A DNA stretch of 45,911 nucleotides from Phoronis australis (GCA_002633005.1 NMRA01000783.1:1441-47351); one strand, 5' to 3'. Shown: positions 9,920 through 21,180, counted from the first letter of the stretch. Translations and numbers: made by a program. The notes: generated by a model not told the origin, from the sequence alone.

Positions 9920-12480
9920 AGGTTGCAAGTTTTCTCTTGTAAAAGAAACAGTTTTAAAAGTAACGATTTATTTCTTGAAAAGAGATAGCAAAGATGGAAA
10001 CAACGGCAACTGTGCAGTGAACTTGTGACATCTCCTGGAAATAGTCACATGCGCTTGGGGTTATCTGTTCCTCTATCACAAATGATGTCACTCAATACTA
10101 AGAAAACATATGTTTCTTATATAGTTACAAGTCATCGGGAAATTCGAGCGCCTGTGGAAATAGTTAAATAACAACAATTTTTGATATTGTAGTTTCCAAA
10201 GATCGGCACTTAAGTTGCAGACGATGTAGTATTCAGCAATTGAAAACTATAGCCTCCGGGTTGACGCCCCTCGGGCGATAATTCTCCAAAATCCACTCGG
10301 TCTCTAGAATAGGGGGGATAACGACTGAGAACATGTTATAATCTATATTTCTTTTCCTTTTAATAAATGATTCGAAGCACGCTTCAACACGTGAATGGCA
10401 ATGCACGTGCAACCACGCCGACACTCAAAAGAGGCTCGTGTGATGACAAATTGAAAAAATTCTTCGTAATCAGTGGTGATGATCGAATGGCTTACAAGCC
10501 CATCGAATCCCATCTCCGAACTTAAAAACAGTGACGCAGCAGTTTAATGCCAACAACTCTATCTAGGTTTTTTAATCGTTCCAGTATCTGAACGAAGTTC
10601 TTTCGATAGACTTGGAATTAGGGATATAACGCTACGTAGTAGCAGGGATTTTCCACCTGGTTGACTTTATTGATTGTGTTACGTACGGTGGTTCCTTACC
10701 GGTAACTAGGGTGGGCGTGGTCTGACTGCATACGTTGTTTTTCAAAACTATCTACATGTATAAGGATAATGTTAGTTGAATGAAGCCTTTATGTCCCTGG
10801 GTTATTGTGCAATGTCATCTGGTTATGAGGTTAGTGAACATGAACTAGTCCCAGACACGACTTAATGTTAATTTAATGAATTTCGGGTAAGTAAAAGTAC
10901 AATTGCCCTTTTTACCTCATCAGTCATTGAAGGTGCCATTTTCAATGGTTTGCTGAACTGCCATAAATCATCCAAAGAGAGTGATAAGAAGGTTGTATTC
11001 TTTGACGTGAATATAGTGTCAGTGTTATCGCCGGTAGGTCAGTCATGTGCAACGCTTGCTGTGGTGGCCTGTGAGCGGTGAAATTGGCGCTGAGGCGCGC
11101 TCACAGCAAGTAAAGCTTTTCCACAAGGGACGCAGCATTTAATTTATATTGCCTGAATTCCATGTCACAGAAGGGACAAAGCCTAAATGCTTTGAAATAG
11201 ATCAGATAGAATCGTTATCATGTAGGCTACAATATGCATCTCCAATGACTAAGGTTCATTGCGTACCTCAGACGCGACAAGTCACGAGTCCGACTAGTGT
11301 AGTAGCAAAGATATTATAGTATATACATGTACTTCTAATTCACCAGGCGGTCACTGAAATTCAAAGCGAGCCTCACTGCGATAAACAAGGCGGAAGTTGA
11401 CATTGCGTAACTTAAATGGCTGGTCTTTCGAATCCAACATTAATATAAAATCTTAAAAAAGAGTTGTCTGACGAAAGGGTATATTTTTTTTCAGAAAACT
11501 ACGTTCGAGGCATGAAAAGTAAATATGATCAAATTGCGGCGATGGTCAGTGCTACGGATTAGGTATATGCTGAACTGACGCTGGGTTACGTTCTTCTAGT
11601 GAATGGTTGATAAAAATGCTTTCTACACGAATCAGGTCATCTGCTGAGTTGAAGATAAATTTGACAATGGCGGTTCATCGCGTTTTGCTGTCATGTGCAA
11701 GCCACGTCTGGTTTAATTTGTTGATCAAGAATGTTAACATCAAACACAGCCTGGGTTCTGGTAGTTAAGTAGGGACTACCTGGACTAACAGTTAATATGT
11801 CATTGATCTCCAAGAATGGGTGATGTTATTAAAATCAAAATTTATTAAAATAAAAAACCAGGCTGGTAATTCAACCTAAAAATTATTTGACCATCAATTC
11901 TGCTTTCTTGGTTTTAATAATTCTTACATATATTTCATATATTAGGTTTCAAATATCAAGCTGGACCAGTTTTAAAATTAAATCACCTAGTTCGTTCGTT
12001 CAAAGAATAACCAGAAAAAATAACGCGTCTCGTTCTAGAGCTTAAAAAGCAAGCATAATTGTCATGTTCCTTCAAAGGCCTCGTTCATCCGAGGGGAAAG
12101 ATGCTTGTGCCTTCTGAGAGAGGAATTTTTTCGACGAGTTAGGGAGAAATTCTACTTCCCGATCACCATCAACAGTACCCCGCCCTGCCGCATGCTCTCA
12201 CTGATAGGGTCTGTCTCAAGTAGCATTTTGTGCCCTTTCAAATTGTCACATGTGTGGTTACAAGTGATTTGACCTTCCAGAGGAATTTTTAGGCCACGTG
12301 AGGTGAATTTCGCGTGATTTTTCAATACTTTTGACAGGGGAATAGGGCCGATATTCGGACCAAAATCGGGATATTTAGGGCCCTGTCCTTTTAGGAAAGA
12401 AATGCATCATGTTCCAACCCATAGCCATGAAAACACAGCCTGGCTGGCCGAAGATTACCGGTCGCTGCTATGATGATGGG
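9920..12480. other. Stretch without a recognisable gene
   Basis: The missing downstream SLC5 exons would be expected in this direction (minus strand), but none could be found by eye. A modest plus-strand exon-like frame follows the acceptor-like TTTTTACCTCATCAG at about 10920: IEGAIFNGLLNCHKSS and on to a stop near 11080. I do not recognise it. A small hairpin (CTTGCTGTG...CACAGCAAG) lies at about 11057-11110. Confidence 0.4.
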
Positions 12481-12489
12481 TAATCGAGG

Positions 12490-12665
12490 TGCGACAAATT
12501 GCGAAAACGAAAGTACCCGGAAATATTTCCCTTCGTCGCGGCGTATGGCAGCGATCAAACGCTTCCGAGTATCAACGTCTTTAGGGGATGTAAAAGAAGA
12601 TAATTGAATGTCCACATTTTTCTATCGCCGTTCGAATAACGCGGAACGCAACAATGCCGAGTACG
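12490..12665 (-). pseudogene. THAP-type zinc-finger relic
   Basis: On the minus strand one frame reads HCCVPRYSNGDRK near 12655-12617. Another frame then gives SPKDVDTRKRLIAAIRRDEG and KYFRVL (about 12588-12508). These match the first half of the THAP domain, a C2CH DNA-binding finger: the CCVPGC-SN start, the PKD...R..W segment and the IRR-F helix region. The two halves lie in different frames. The second Cys is Tyr, the invariant Trp position has Leu, and no clean C...H pair follows. THAP domains occur in host factors and in P-element and Kolobok-like transposases. I read this as a broken copy. Confidence 0.5.
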
Positions 12666-12923
12666 GAGCTATCGTAGTGAGCCTCGTTTTCGAGCGCGTT
12701 TCTATAACCATTCTGATGAAGGACTCGACGCACAGTTGGCAAAGTTCATAGGGTTCCTATATCTTAATTGCTTTTTCATATCATAATCTTAGAAACGTGA
12801 TATCAAAGGATTGAGTTTTTAACATTTTCGTGACAACAGATTTCACATTTATTGTCGATTGTGTTGTGTTTGCTGACATTAAGTTTTATCAAATTTATGC
12901 GGCATCCATCCACAAACACTTAC

Positions 12924-13076
12924 AGTTGGGCTGTTTTTAAGTTTGGCAGTGAGATGGCGCGTTGAAACTGCGTCTGGCTGCACACGAAGATGCCTACATT
13001 GGCGAACACAGAGCCCACTGCCAGATTCCACACTGTGTATCGCTGTCTCGGATCTGGCTCCAACGCCCGCGTTGCG
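12924..13076 (-). CDS. SLC5-family sodium/solute symporter, exon C
   Basis: An acceptor (TTTCTCACAG) precedes 13076 and a consensus donor GTAAGT follows 12924. One base carried into the exon completes the split codon (AA|C, Asn) left by the exon at 14871-15025. The exon then reads ATRALEPDPRQRYTVWNL, a helix (AVGSVFANVGIFVCSQTQ) and FQRAISLPNLKTAQ. In SLC5A8/12/6 proteins the equivalent piece has the form 'NPDP..RHT.WTL..GG.F....YG.NQ.QVQRYLS...L..A'. The order and length agree. Here the usual NQ before the Q.QR motif is SQ, and the helix is divergent, so substrate or ion handling may differ. It ends in phase 2 (CT|). The next exon was not found. Confidence 0.8.
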
Positions 13077-13174
13077 CTGTGAGAAAGATGGAAACCACAT
13101 GTACTGTAGGATTGATGTTTAATCCAACTGTCATATAAAACGCATAGAAACCTTTATTAAAAAGCACTAATGTA

Positions 13175-13262
13175 TGCTGCAGGGTAAAATTTAGTAGGAG
13201 TGTCGGATAAGAAAACTCAGGAGAGAGTCATCTCCTTACTAAATCTGCGTTCCGCAGCAGCA
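13175..13262. repeat. Short inverted repeat
   Basis: TGCTGCAGGGTAAAATTTAGTAGGAG (13175-13200) is roughly complementary to CTCCTTACTAAAT...GCAGCAG (13230-13262). It lies in the intron between SLC5 exons B and C and may be a small MITE relic. Confidence 0.4.
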
Positions 13263-13559
13263 AGAAACTCGCAAAAACGCAAGATCACTTATGAATTTCT
13301 AGCGTCTACGAGTTATGTCTGCCTATCCATTTCTTATTCTGTGTTTTTATTTCTTTTTGTAATGTGGTTTTTCTAATAGTATACATAAAAGGTACTCATT
13401 CGCCTTTTTTCCTTTGCTGAGCCAACCATGTCAAAGCTTAGGTTACATCATTCTTAATTTGTACCTTATTTTAGTTTTTCCCATAATTCCATCGGTTGTT
13501 TATATTTTACATAGATATACAGTATAATCATTTTGTTGATACTCAACACAGGTTGATGT

Positions 13560-13916
13560 TTTGCTCATGTAGTGAGAAAAATTGTTGAAATGTATTACTT
13601 AGTTTATTTTTGACCAAGTACATGTGTGGGTGGCTAGCCCTTTGAAAGTCTCCTTGTCTTGTTTTGATATTTCTTAAGTAATCAATGACTATTATACAAT
13701 CATATAGTCTTAGTAAAACCTTAGTTTTGTTGTTTACCTTCGACTACAACAAGTCCCACTCTTGTCACTTTAAGATGCGCTCAGCAACTAGGAACGACTT
13801 GTGTAGATGCATGACTATTTGTATTATGAATGCCTAAATAAACTATCTTTCTATCTGTCTATGTACCTATCTATCTATCTGTCTTTGTATGTACACTGTA
13901 TGTATGTATCTATCTA

Positions 13917-13967
<51 letters not shown>

Positions 13968-13968
13968 A
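13560..13968 (+). repeat. Probable retroelement 3' end with (TATC)n microsatellite
   Basis: A non-coding stretch ends in GCCTAAATAAACTATCTTTC and runs directly into an imperfect then pure TATC repeat (about 13850-13968). A polyadenylation-like AATAAA followed by a short tandem repeat is a common form of non-LTR retrotransposon or SINE 3' end. No coding part remains, so only the microsatellite itself is certain. Confidence 0.6.
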
Positions 13969-14129
13969 TAGAAATTATTTCCATACTGTGATGAGGGAGT
14001 TTATTGCGTTCACAGCCATGCATTACTGAGGTACGCATGTGTTACAAAAATATGTACGATGCAGATACCTGTAATTAACGGAGGGTGTAAATATACATTG
14101 TATACACAAAGCGGTCAGAGAGTGGTGTA

Positions 14130-14350
14130 GATTACGTAATATCCCATGAGACGATATTCCTTCAGTCTCGGTCGATACTCGGAATAATATTGAGTGGGAC
14201 ATTTTTTTCATCTATGGCAACCGAGGTACGTTTTGTATTTATCGCAAACGTTTCGAGTTCTTAACATTCTTTCATTTTTGGCAGATTTTTTAAATACTTC
14301 ACCCAGACTGTTAACGAGGCGGATCACATCCCTGGAGATACCTGTACATG
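14130..14350 (+). repeat. Hairpin repeat family, copy 2
   Basis: It shares with the copy at 9697-9915 the words GTAATATCCCA(T/C)GAGAC, GAGTGGGA(C/T)A, CCGAGGTACGTTTTGTATTTATC, AGATTTTTTAAATACTTCAC, CAGACTGTT and GCGGATCACATCC in the same order. The hairpin arms have diverged more in this copy. It sits in the intron between SLC5 exons B and C. Confidence 0.75.
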
Positions 14351-14870
14351 TAAACGTTGGTAAAAACTAGCACAATGAACGCAAACTCTAACAATTTGTA
14401 AGGTTAGAACATTTGATAAGAACAGATTTTCCCGCACTAAAGTGGAATGAAAGGTTCGTTTATTACCGTATTGTCGGTAGTTTGACCCAGTGCATACCGA
14501 AATGTTCACGAAGATTGTACACTTTGTGCGCTTGACGGAGCGTGAACCAAATGTCTGGATCCGACTACTAGGGTTTCTCATCACTGATCAAGTTTATAAA
14601 AGATGCACAGCTTTGGCACTCCGGCGTATTAAGGGGGGGGGGTCCAAAAAGAAAGGCTCCGGTATGATGTTCAGGGAAGGGAGGGGTTTGCGAATATTTT
14701 GTCTATCAAGCTGAGGCGACATACGATTTGACAACATGCATAAGGTGCGTATCAATCAACCACCTACATGTACAAAAACGAAAGTTTGGGACATTGGAAG
14801 TCCAAAGCTGTGACACAGGTCTTTTCACATTTACAGCACATGCCAACTATGGGAGTCATTTTGTTCTTAC

Positions 14871-15025
14871 TTTAAGAAATCGTTTCTTCCGCTTACTTCG
14901 GCGATTTGCCAAATGCTGCCGAAACCTCCTTGTAGGATAGAACCTTGGATAAGAACGGTTAGCAATCCAGCCAGCATGACAATACTTTGAAATACATCAG
15001 TCCAAACCACAGCCTTCAGACCGCC
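14871..15025 (-). CDS. SLC5-family sodium/solute symporter, exon B
   Basis: The acceptor TGATTTTCCAG precedes 15025 and the donor GTAAGA follows 14871. The exon starts with the SLC5 signature GGLKAVVWTDVFQ, which is near-invariant in SLC5A8, A12 and A6. A helix follows (SIVMLAGLLTVLIQG) and then GGFGSIWQIAEVSGRNDFL. It begins in phase 0, so it joins directly to ...CTFYTAL of the exon at 24927-25046, as in the family. It ends with two spare bases that give Asn with the next exon. An earlier donor-like GTAAGC at 14891-14896 would break the frame of exon C and was rejected. The protein is a multi-pass plasma-membrane symporter that uses the sodium gradient to import small monocarboxylates or vitamins; the substrate cannot be read from this part. 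Confidence 0.92.
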
Positions 15026-16549
15026 CTGGAAAATCATCACAAAGGTCAGAATCATAATTCTAACAGGGCTAATTTTACTTAAATAGGATTAGGCAGAGTT
15101 TTACTTCATATAGGATTTTTTAATTCTCACATTTTGTATCTTGGTCTTTTTCTACAAAACAAAGTGGGGAACATGAAATTTGTTTTCCCGTTGCAGTCAT
15201 AAACAGAGGCACCCTTGGTGAGGTTAAATTTATGTGGGCCACTCTAATTTAATTTTCGATTGAACTCCTTTTGAAAACAGAATTTATGTTGTCAGTTTTA
15301 TGTTTTAAATGCTTTAAGTGCATCCTCAAAAGCGCGCTAATTTCAGACTACGATTGCTTCGCTAGATTTCTCTCAGTTGGCGATAATGCCACATGTATGT
15401 ACATGTAGCTGGGATCGCGAAATGAGTTGTTTTTAGTTGATGTGAATAGATAAAGACGAGAAGTTTCTTTTTAGAAAAAATCTTGTATCGTAATATTAGT
15501 CTCACATCCAACCTCTATTAAGCTCTACAAAGCCATTTGGACAGACTTTTTTTGAACATATCAAATTTACTTTTGTTTCTCTCGTTTTCTCTAATTTTTC
15601 TGTGACAAATATTTCTTCAATTTCTGCTCACTGATTTCAATTGCAAGTTGTTCCTTTTTGCATAAACAATATAAGATACGAAAATAGAAGCAAACCAAAA
15701 CAAAGTGTCTTGCTCACACCTCAAGTTTAATGTTGTGAACCTATATGTTTTTTATTTTCAGTTGAATTACATACACCGGTTGAACTCATTGACCAGATGT
15801 CTGTTCTCATGTGTTGTGTATCGTAATTAGGGCAATCAAACAACGCAATATCAATAAGTGATTTTGTAAATTTAAATTATTTGTTATTCAAAATGAAAAT
15901 AATAGGTCATTTTTGGACAATGATTAATTCATAAAACGCTTGAAAATAATATTCATTTTTTAGAAATTAGCCAATGTCACAAAACAACGACTGCTTTAAC
16001 TTTTTGGCAAACTGTGCCGTATCCAAACATGTACTCAAGGAATATCAATAACAACAATAACAATAAGAACAGCAAAAACAAGGCAATATCATTATTGACA
16101 ATAAGTAAAGATAAGAGCGGATAGTAATACTATAATAGCTATAATAATAATTGTAATAGTATTAATTGTTATTGTAATTGTATTTTCAATTGCCTTAGAA
16201 CGAGAGTGCGTGAGATCAGGAGAAAGCTGACCTCCTCCATGCTGAGCGAGATAAAGAAAGAAGGTCAAAATATTTTTATAAACAGTATCAGAAATGGAAC
16301 ACTCAGCTTTTGGCTAGAACGTCCGCAGCACAGATTAAAATCAACAGAAGCTGTAATACGCATAGAATTAGAAAAAAAATATTTAATGGATTTTGTTGAA
16401 ACGTTTCAAATATGTGAAATTTTGAATTTTGTAAGAGACGCAAAACGCCTGTCTCGAAAACATCGTATAAGCATTTTTTGTTTTTATTGGTATACAGAAC
16501 ATAAATATAAAACACGTAAGACAAAAAAATCAAGCCATTTTCACTCTTA

Positions 16550-16632
16550 CCATACACACCCGCACACACGCACCCGCCCCCTCAACATACCCNACACGCA
16601 CCCGCCCCCCTCAACATACCCACCCGCTTTTA
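16550..16632. repeat. CA/CCCGC-rich simple repeat
   Basis: CACACCCGCACACACGCACC and a near-repeat of CGCCCCCTCAACATACCC, interrupted by one N at 16593. The N suggests that repeat length was unresolved in assembly. Confidence 0.7.
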
Positions 16633-16902
16633 GTAGGATGTTGTCAGGCAAAGGTTATGGTTAACCAGTTTCTCCAGGTTGCATGGTATTCATCTAAATT
16701 ACCATTATTTAATAAAATTCTTCTATCAATATGAAATTCTCTTTCTAATATCTTAAGGGAATGACAGACACTGGGGATTATTTTTTACACCTAGATACGT
16801 TAATAATTTTTAATTGCAAAAATATCCTATTTAAAACTTTATTTTCATTAGTTATGGACATGCCAAAATCATTGTTTTTTGTCAATAACCATATTTTTAA
16901 TA

Positions 16903-16970
16903 TTTCTAATGCAATAATATAAAAATATTGTAATTCTCCTATCAATATTTTTATATTATTGCATTAGAAA
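16903..16970. repeat. Perfect 28-bp inverted repeat
   Basis: Arms 16903-16930 and 16943-16970 are exactly complementary over 28 bases (starting TTTCTAATGCAATAATATAA), with a 12-base loop. The hairpin lies within the decayed LINE, just after its zinc-knuckle region. A perfect match inside a heavily mutated element implies that this duplication is younger than the decay around it. Confidence 0.9.
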
Positions 16971-18439
16971 TGGATGTGATCCATTGTTTCACTTTGTGAA
17001 TGGCAGAAAGTACATACATCAGAGTCCACTAAGTTAATTTTTAAGAAAATATTTCCTTACAAGTATTCCATGTAATAGTTTAAACTGCAGTGTACATAAG
17101 TTGAAATCGTAAGTAGCTTTAAAAGACAATGAATATTTTTTCCAGCCACCAGTTATAACCTTCTCCTGGAAAAGTTCTGTGGGCAATAGACAAAATTTTG
17201 TTCTGATAAACAATTTCAAAAACCGTTTTACATATTGACATGCACTTTAAAAATTACGGATATTAAAAGGTATTATTGGTCCATTATCTTAATTAATGGT
17301 TTTCTCCTCAGACACGACCTAATAGACTAAGTCAGAGAACAATACTCCAAAGAGTGTGTAGATATATTCGAGATCTTTTTTTAATTCAGTAAATGAGTAA
17401 AACCTGTTATTTTCAACAAGTAGGTCATTAATAAAAAGAACACCACCACTAGCATACTTGCTAAAGAAGATAAAATTTCTGTCTATTAGTATTTCATCAT
17501 TGTGCCATAAACTTGTTAAGAGTGTCTTTATGGAGCTGTTTACTTATGAAAAATACCAGTTACTTAGAACTTCGTTCCAAAAAAAGGATTGATTACTTCA
17601 GTATGATATTTAATAAAATCATTTAAAATATTATATTTGACTTTGCAATCCCTGTTTCAAGCTCAAACAATTTCACCCATTTTGATTTAGAGATAAGTAG
17701 TCTTTTTATCCATGAAATTTTATAGCCTTGTTAAAAAGAATTTTATTCAACATTTTGACTCCCCCTTCCTCATAACTTTTAATTAATACATCTCTCTTCA
17801 CTCTCTCAACTTTGTTATTCCAAATAAACTAAAAATGCCTGCGTTCAATTCATTCATAGCAATGTCTGATGGAGTAGGCAGGTTGCCATTATGTGAATAA
17901 TTTTTGGCACCATCAAGGTCTTTACCACCGTAACTTTCCCAAAAAGGAGATTTTCTTCTAGACCAAATTTTGATAAGATTATTGATTTCATCAATCCTCT
18001 CATTGTAGTAAATGTCAATCATTTAGCATCTTAAATTCCGTTATGCCCCATTCCAACTTTCTTCTTGCATGGTGGAAAACATCTTTACAATTTTTTGCTG
18101 CCCAACCAAATAACATTTGTTTTGGAGCAATTTACTTTCAAACCAGACATGCATATTTACTCAAAACTTTCAGATCAGCTTACAAACTACATGTACGCCG
18201 TGAACCATCTACGAAAAACCTTGCCATCAGCATACTGAGTAAGTATAAATTCACCATTTCCTATTTGAATGCCTTTGATTTCCCTATCTTGTTTTGTCAT
18301 CATAGCTAATATTTCGGCACATAAATTGAAAACATGCCGAAAAAGGTTCACATTGTCTACGCATTTTAGCAAATAATAGTCTTACTAGCAAACATCCGTA
18401 CTGTTGATGTAGATTTTAATGAGATGATTTGTACAATAT

Positions 18440-19760
18440 TTGGTAAAGAAAATTATGTTTTAACCCACAAGATGTATTAAGTGTGTTCTATGTATTGTCG
18501 ACCAGAGAGATATTTTTTATCCGACAAAGATTAAGTAACAACGACTGAAAATTTTGAGAATGCGTTTAACTTACTTTGTGTGAAACGTCTCTTCTCGTAT
18601 GAGAAACTATTTGTTATGGGAGGTATGAATGCTCGTATAGGAATACTAAAGGACCTACTTAAAATTCATCAGTTGATGTGTCGTGTCATAAATAAGGCGA
18701 TTTATTAGACTAAATTGTTAGTAATGAACGCCACAATGTGGAAAGAATTGCAAATAACTTTAGCAAAGCCTTGAACACCTTATGTGTCATAAGTGACCTT
18801 GTCATTCGTAATGGTAGGGAAAACCCTGATTTATCAGGTTTATACGCCTACCTATAGTGTTCATGTAAAAGTGCTGTTGACTTCATTCTGACGGCCAAGA
18901 ACCTATTTAATGATATATCGCTGTTTGAAATCGCTGAACATTAACCGTTGGGAACACTTTCCTATAAGATACGAGTTTAATTTTGTTAAATGTGAGAAAG
19001 AACGGCATGCCCGAGATTATGAAGACTATACATTAGATGAATTGAGAATCATGAAAAAAGGCGATTTTAATAGTTTTGTTGAAAGCGATTACTTCGTGAC
19101 ATGACTAAGCAATAACTGAGAAGGCAGTTATTGATGCAAATCTGGTTACAAGTATTAAAATCTTGCTCGGTGAATTCGGAAATACTGCGTCATTAGCGAT
19201 CAGTAGGCAAGAAAAATGACTTTGTACAGTACATAGAAATGGTTTGATTCAGAACTTAAATTAATGAAACTAAATAAAAACAGCCTCTTACGGGGAAAAT
19301 CGACGAAATATCGAATGAACACTCTGAAACTAAAAACAAACAATTTAAAAATTTGTGAATATTGATGAAAATCAATGTAAGAATGAGGTGCATGACAACG
19401 TTGTAAACACAAGAGCATCGAATTATTTAAAAACGCTCTGGCGGTTGGTAGAATCAAATAAACCAAATCCCAGCAGCAATTGTAAATATAAGTCGATGAC
19501 TGATGTGCTGATGATTGTCTTTACTGTTCAACGCTAATTATGAGATGTCAAATCCTGAATTTGATTATATAATCGCAACTGTATTACAAACTGTAGAAGA
19601 AAATTATGACAGAGAGGATATGTTTTCATTTAACAGGGAAGTTGTTGAACTGGTTAAAAGTGAGCGAAACGGTACAAGTCCAGATGTATACGAAATTCGA
19701 GTGGGATCTACTGAGGTACTTCTCAGCTCAATGATACAGTATACATGTACCAAGAGCGTT
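18440..19760 (+). mobile_element. Decayed non-LTR retrotransposon, endonuclease and linker region
   Basis: Plus-strand frames give FENAFNLL...YEKLFVMGGMNARIG (about 18556-18645), where apurinic-type endonucleases have GDFNARIG; the Asp of GDFN is Gly here. NGRENPDLSGLY (about 18813-18846), then SAVDFILTAKNLF (18873-18910), follow as in the later endonuclease motifs. The linker contains LWRLVESNKPNP (19437-19473) and FNANYEMSNPEFDYII (19525-19572). It ends with FSFNREVVELVKSERNGTSP, the conserved lead-in to the reverse transcriptase. Stops and frameshifts separate these pieces. It lies head-to-head with the minus-strand LINE, with a junction near 18400-18440. A related piece is at 37.6-38.5 kb. 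Confidence 0.8.
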
Positions 19761-19929
19761 GTATATATTTATGGCTTGTTGAATGGTAATTTGATGTATA
19801 GCGAATACTATTGTGATCATTATGGATTCTCTCCACCATTCATGGTGTTAATGAACGTGAAGTGTGTCACTTACTTAAAGCTTGGATTCGTCCGAAATTA
19901 TTCTTTCTCGCCGCCCAGAGCCTGTAACC

Positions 19930-20215
19930 GCTTTACTTGATACACACAAAAGTGAGAATAATACTTATGTGATAAGTTGGGTACTAGTTATTACAAAAAT
20001 AAATTTCAATGTAAGTTGGAAGATTGACACCAATCTCGAATGGTTTCAAATAAGACTTCCCCACAGATTTCTCAATACAAAATCTTTCCAATAGGCATAC
20101 ACTCAGGTTAATATAACTCACTGTGCATTTAGTGGAAAAAATTCAAGAATTTTTGTCACATTTTTGGGTGTTTGGAAGTGTACAGAATTTTTGAGAGTGG
20201 GTGAACAAATAAGTA
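19930..20215 (+). mobile_element. Zinc-knuckle fragment from a second LINE family
   Basis: One frame reads ENNTYVISW...NVSWKIDTNLEWFQIRLPHR and FLNTKSF. This fits the region before the ORF2 zinc knuckle in Tx1/L1-like LINEs ('LRWFQYRILHRIL.TN..L'). A decayed HIFGCLEVYRIFE-like stretch then matches the H...C..V..F part. It differs in type from the retroelement around it, which resumes at 20640, so this is probably a nested or recombined piece. Confidence 0.55.
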
Positions 20216-20639
20216 ACAGCAAATGCAGTACCCGCTTTTAGTTTAAGCTTGACAGGTGTTATCTTCGTGAAAGTGGGAGGCAGACAAGTGATTCAGTTCA
20301 TTATTTGCTTAGGAAAACACCATATATATAGAGCTAGTTAAATTCAATTCCACCTATTTGCAATGATTGAAAAGTTTTTGACTATTATAACATAAAAAGA
20401 TAGTTTCCTATATGAACGTGAACTATGAACAATTTAGAGAAAGGTGGATCTCGTAAAAGGACTTTTTATCTGATAACATCGCAATTATTTATTTGACGAT
20501 TTTCGAACGAGGTGTGAATTTTCTGTCATAAAATACGCTTGTGTATTTACATCTTGCATTAGTAAACGTATATTATACATGAATGTAAAACATTCATATC
20601 CATGTGATGTTATTGCAAAGGGAAGCCGTCATCATTTAC

Positions 20640-21180
20640 CTGTGTAGACATGTAATATAATTTTGAAAGCATTTAAAATGTAAACTGGTACACTTCCAAA
20701 TCAATGTTCCTTGATGTTACATGAAAGGCAATCGCATGTTCAAAATAAGCGGTGTACGGTTATTAAAAATGTATAATATACAACTGCTTTTGGTTATCTA
20801 TGGTTAAACCAGAGAAACTGTGATGAACAGTATTTTTGTGAAAATTCAAGCAGACTTTTAGGGTTGGTTGTCTGTTGTAGAGTATACAAATAAGGAGTTT
20901 TAACTTAAACATCTGAGATTTCTTACGAAAAATATTTCTGTAGCGAGCATACACAGCAGCAGGTATTTCACATGGCGAACATCAGTGTTAAACTCATAAA
21001 TTAGAAATTGAAAACGGCAGAAGAAATGGTATTCCCCGAAGTGAAACAATTTGTAACGTTTGTAATACATGAGAGATTGGGCGCATTCCATGTTGCGTTG
21101 TCAAGTCATGGCAGGTTTAAGAATTAGGTTCATACCTTTTCCACGTTAAAAACAACGATGTCAGGTCTCTTCTAAACTCG
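20640..21180 (+). mobile_element. LINE ORF2 3' end, homologous to 37975-38560
   Basis: The region aligns by eye with 37975-38560. Shared landmarks are CTTCCAAAxCAATGTTxCTTGATG, GAAAGGCA(A/G)TCGCA, GTTGAACCAGxGA-like words, AAATTGGAAA(A/T)GGCAGAAGAA and a common 3' part. A decayed zinc knuckle is visible: RSETICNVCNT, then in another frame AFHVALSSH. The reverse transcriptase core between this and the endonuclease piece at 18440-19760 is missing or replaced. Confidence 0.7.

Larger units (their letters stand above)
16040..18400 (-). mobile_element. Decayed non-LTR retrotransposon (L1/Tx1-like), 3' half of ORF2
   Basis: Reading 5' to 3' on the minus strand, the order is as follows. First is the reverse transcriptase palm (LCAEILAMMTKQ...IKGI...LTQYAD, about 18325-18226). 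Next is IWSRRKSPFW (17960-17930), then KRDVLIKSYEEGGVKM (about 17800-17750). Then comes a clean stretch, SLWHNDEILIDRNFIFF...FINDLL (17513-17352), and finally the zinc-knuckle region LQFKLLHGIL...CTFCHSQSE...H (17090-16975). All are known ORF2 landmarks of this LINE type. The catalytic YADD is YADG (18223-18234), a frameshift follows at once, and several stops interrupt the rest. The low-coordinate end, AT-rich and AAT/ACA-repetitive (16040-16190), looks like its 3' tail. The 5' part, including the endonuclease, is missing. Confidence 0.85.

Noticed and set aside
10920-11085. Exon-like plus-strand frame after a good acceptor (IEGAIFNGLLNCHKSS)
   Set aside because: No convincing donor or neighbouring exon, and no recognised family.
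14890-14897. Earlier donor GTAAGC in SLC5 exon B
   Set aside because: Using it puts exon C out of frame; the later donor at 14870 keeps the family sequence through the junction.
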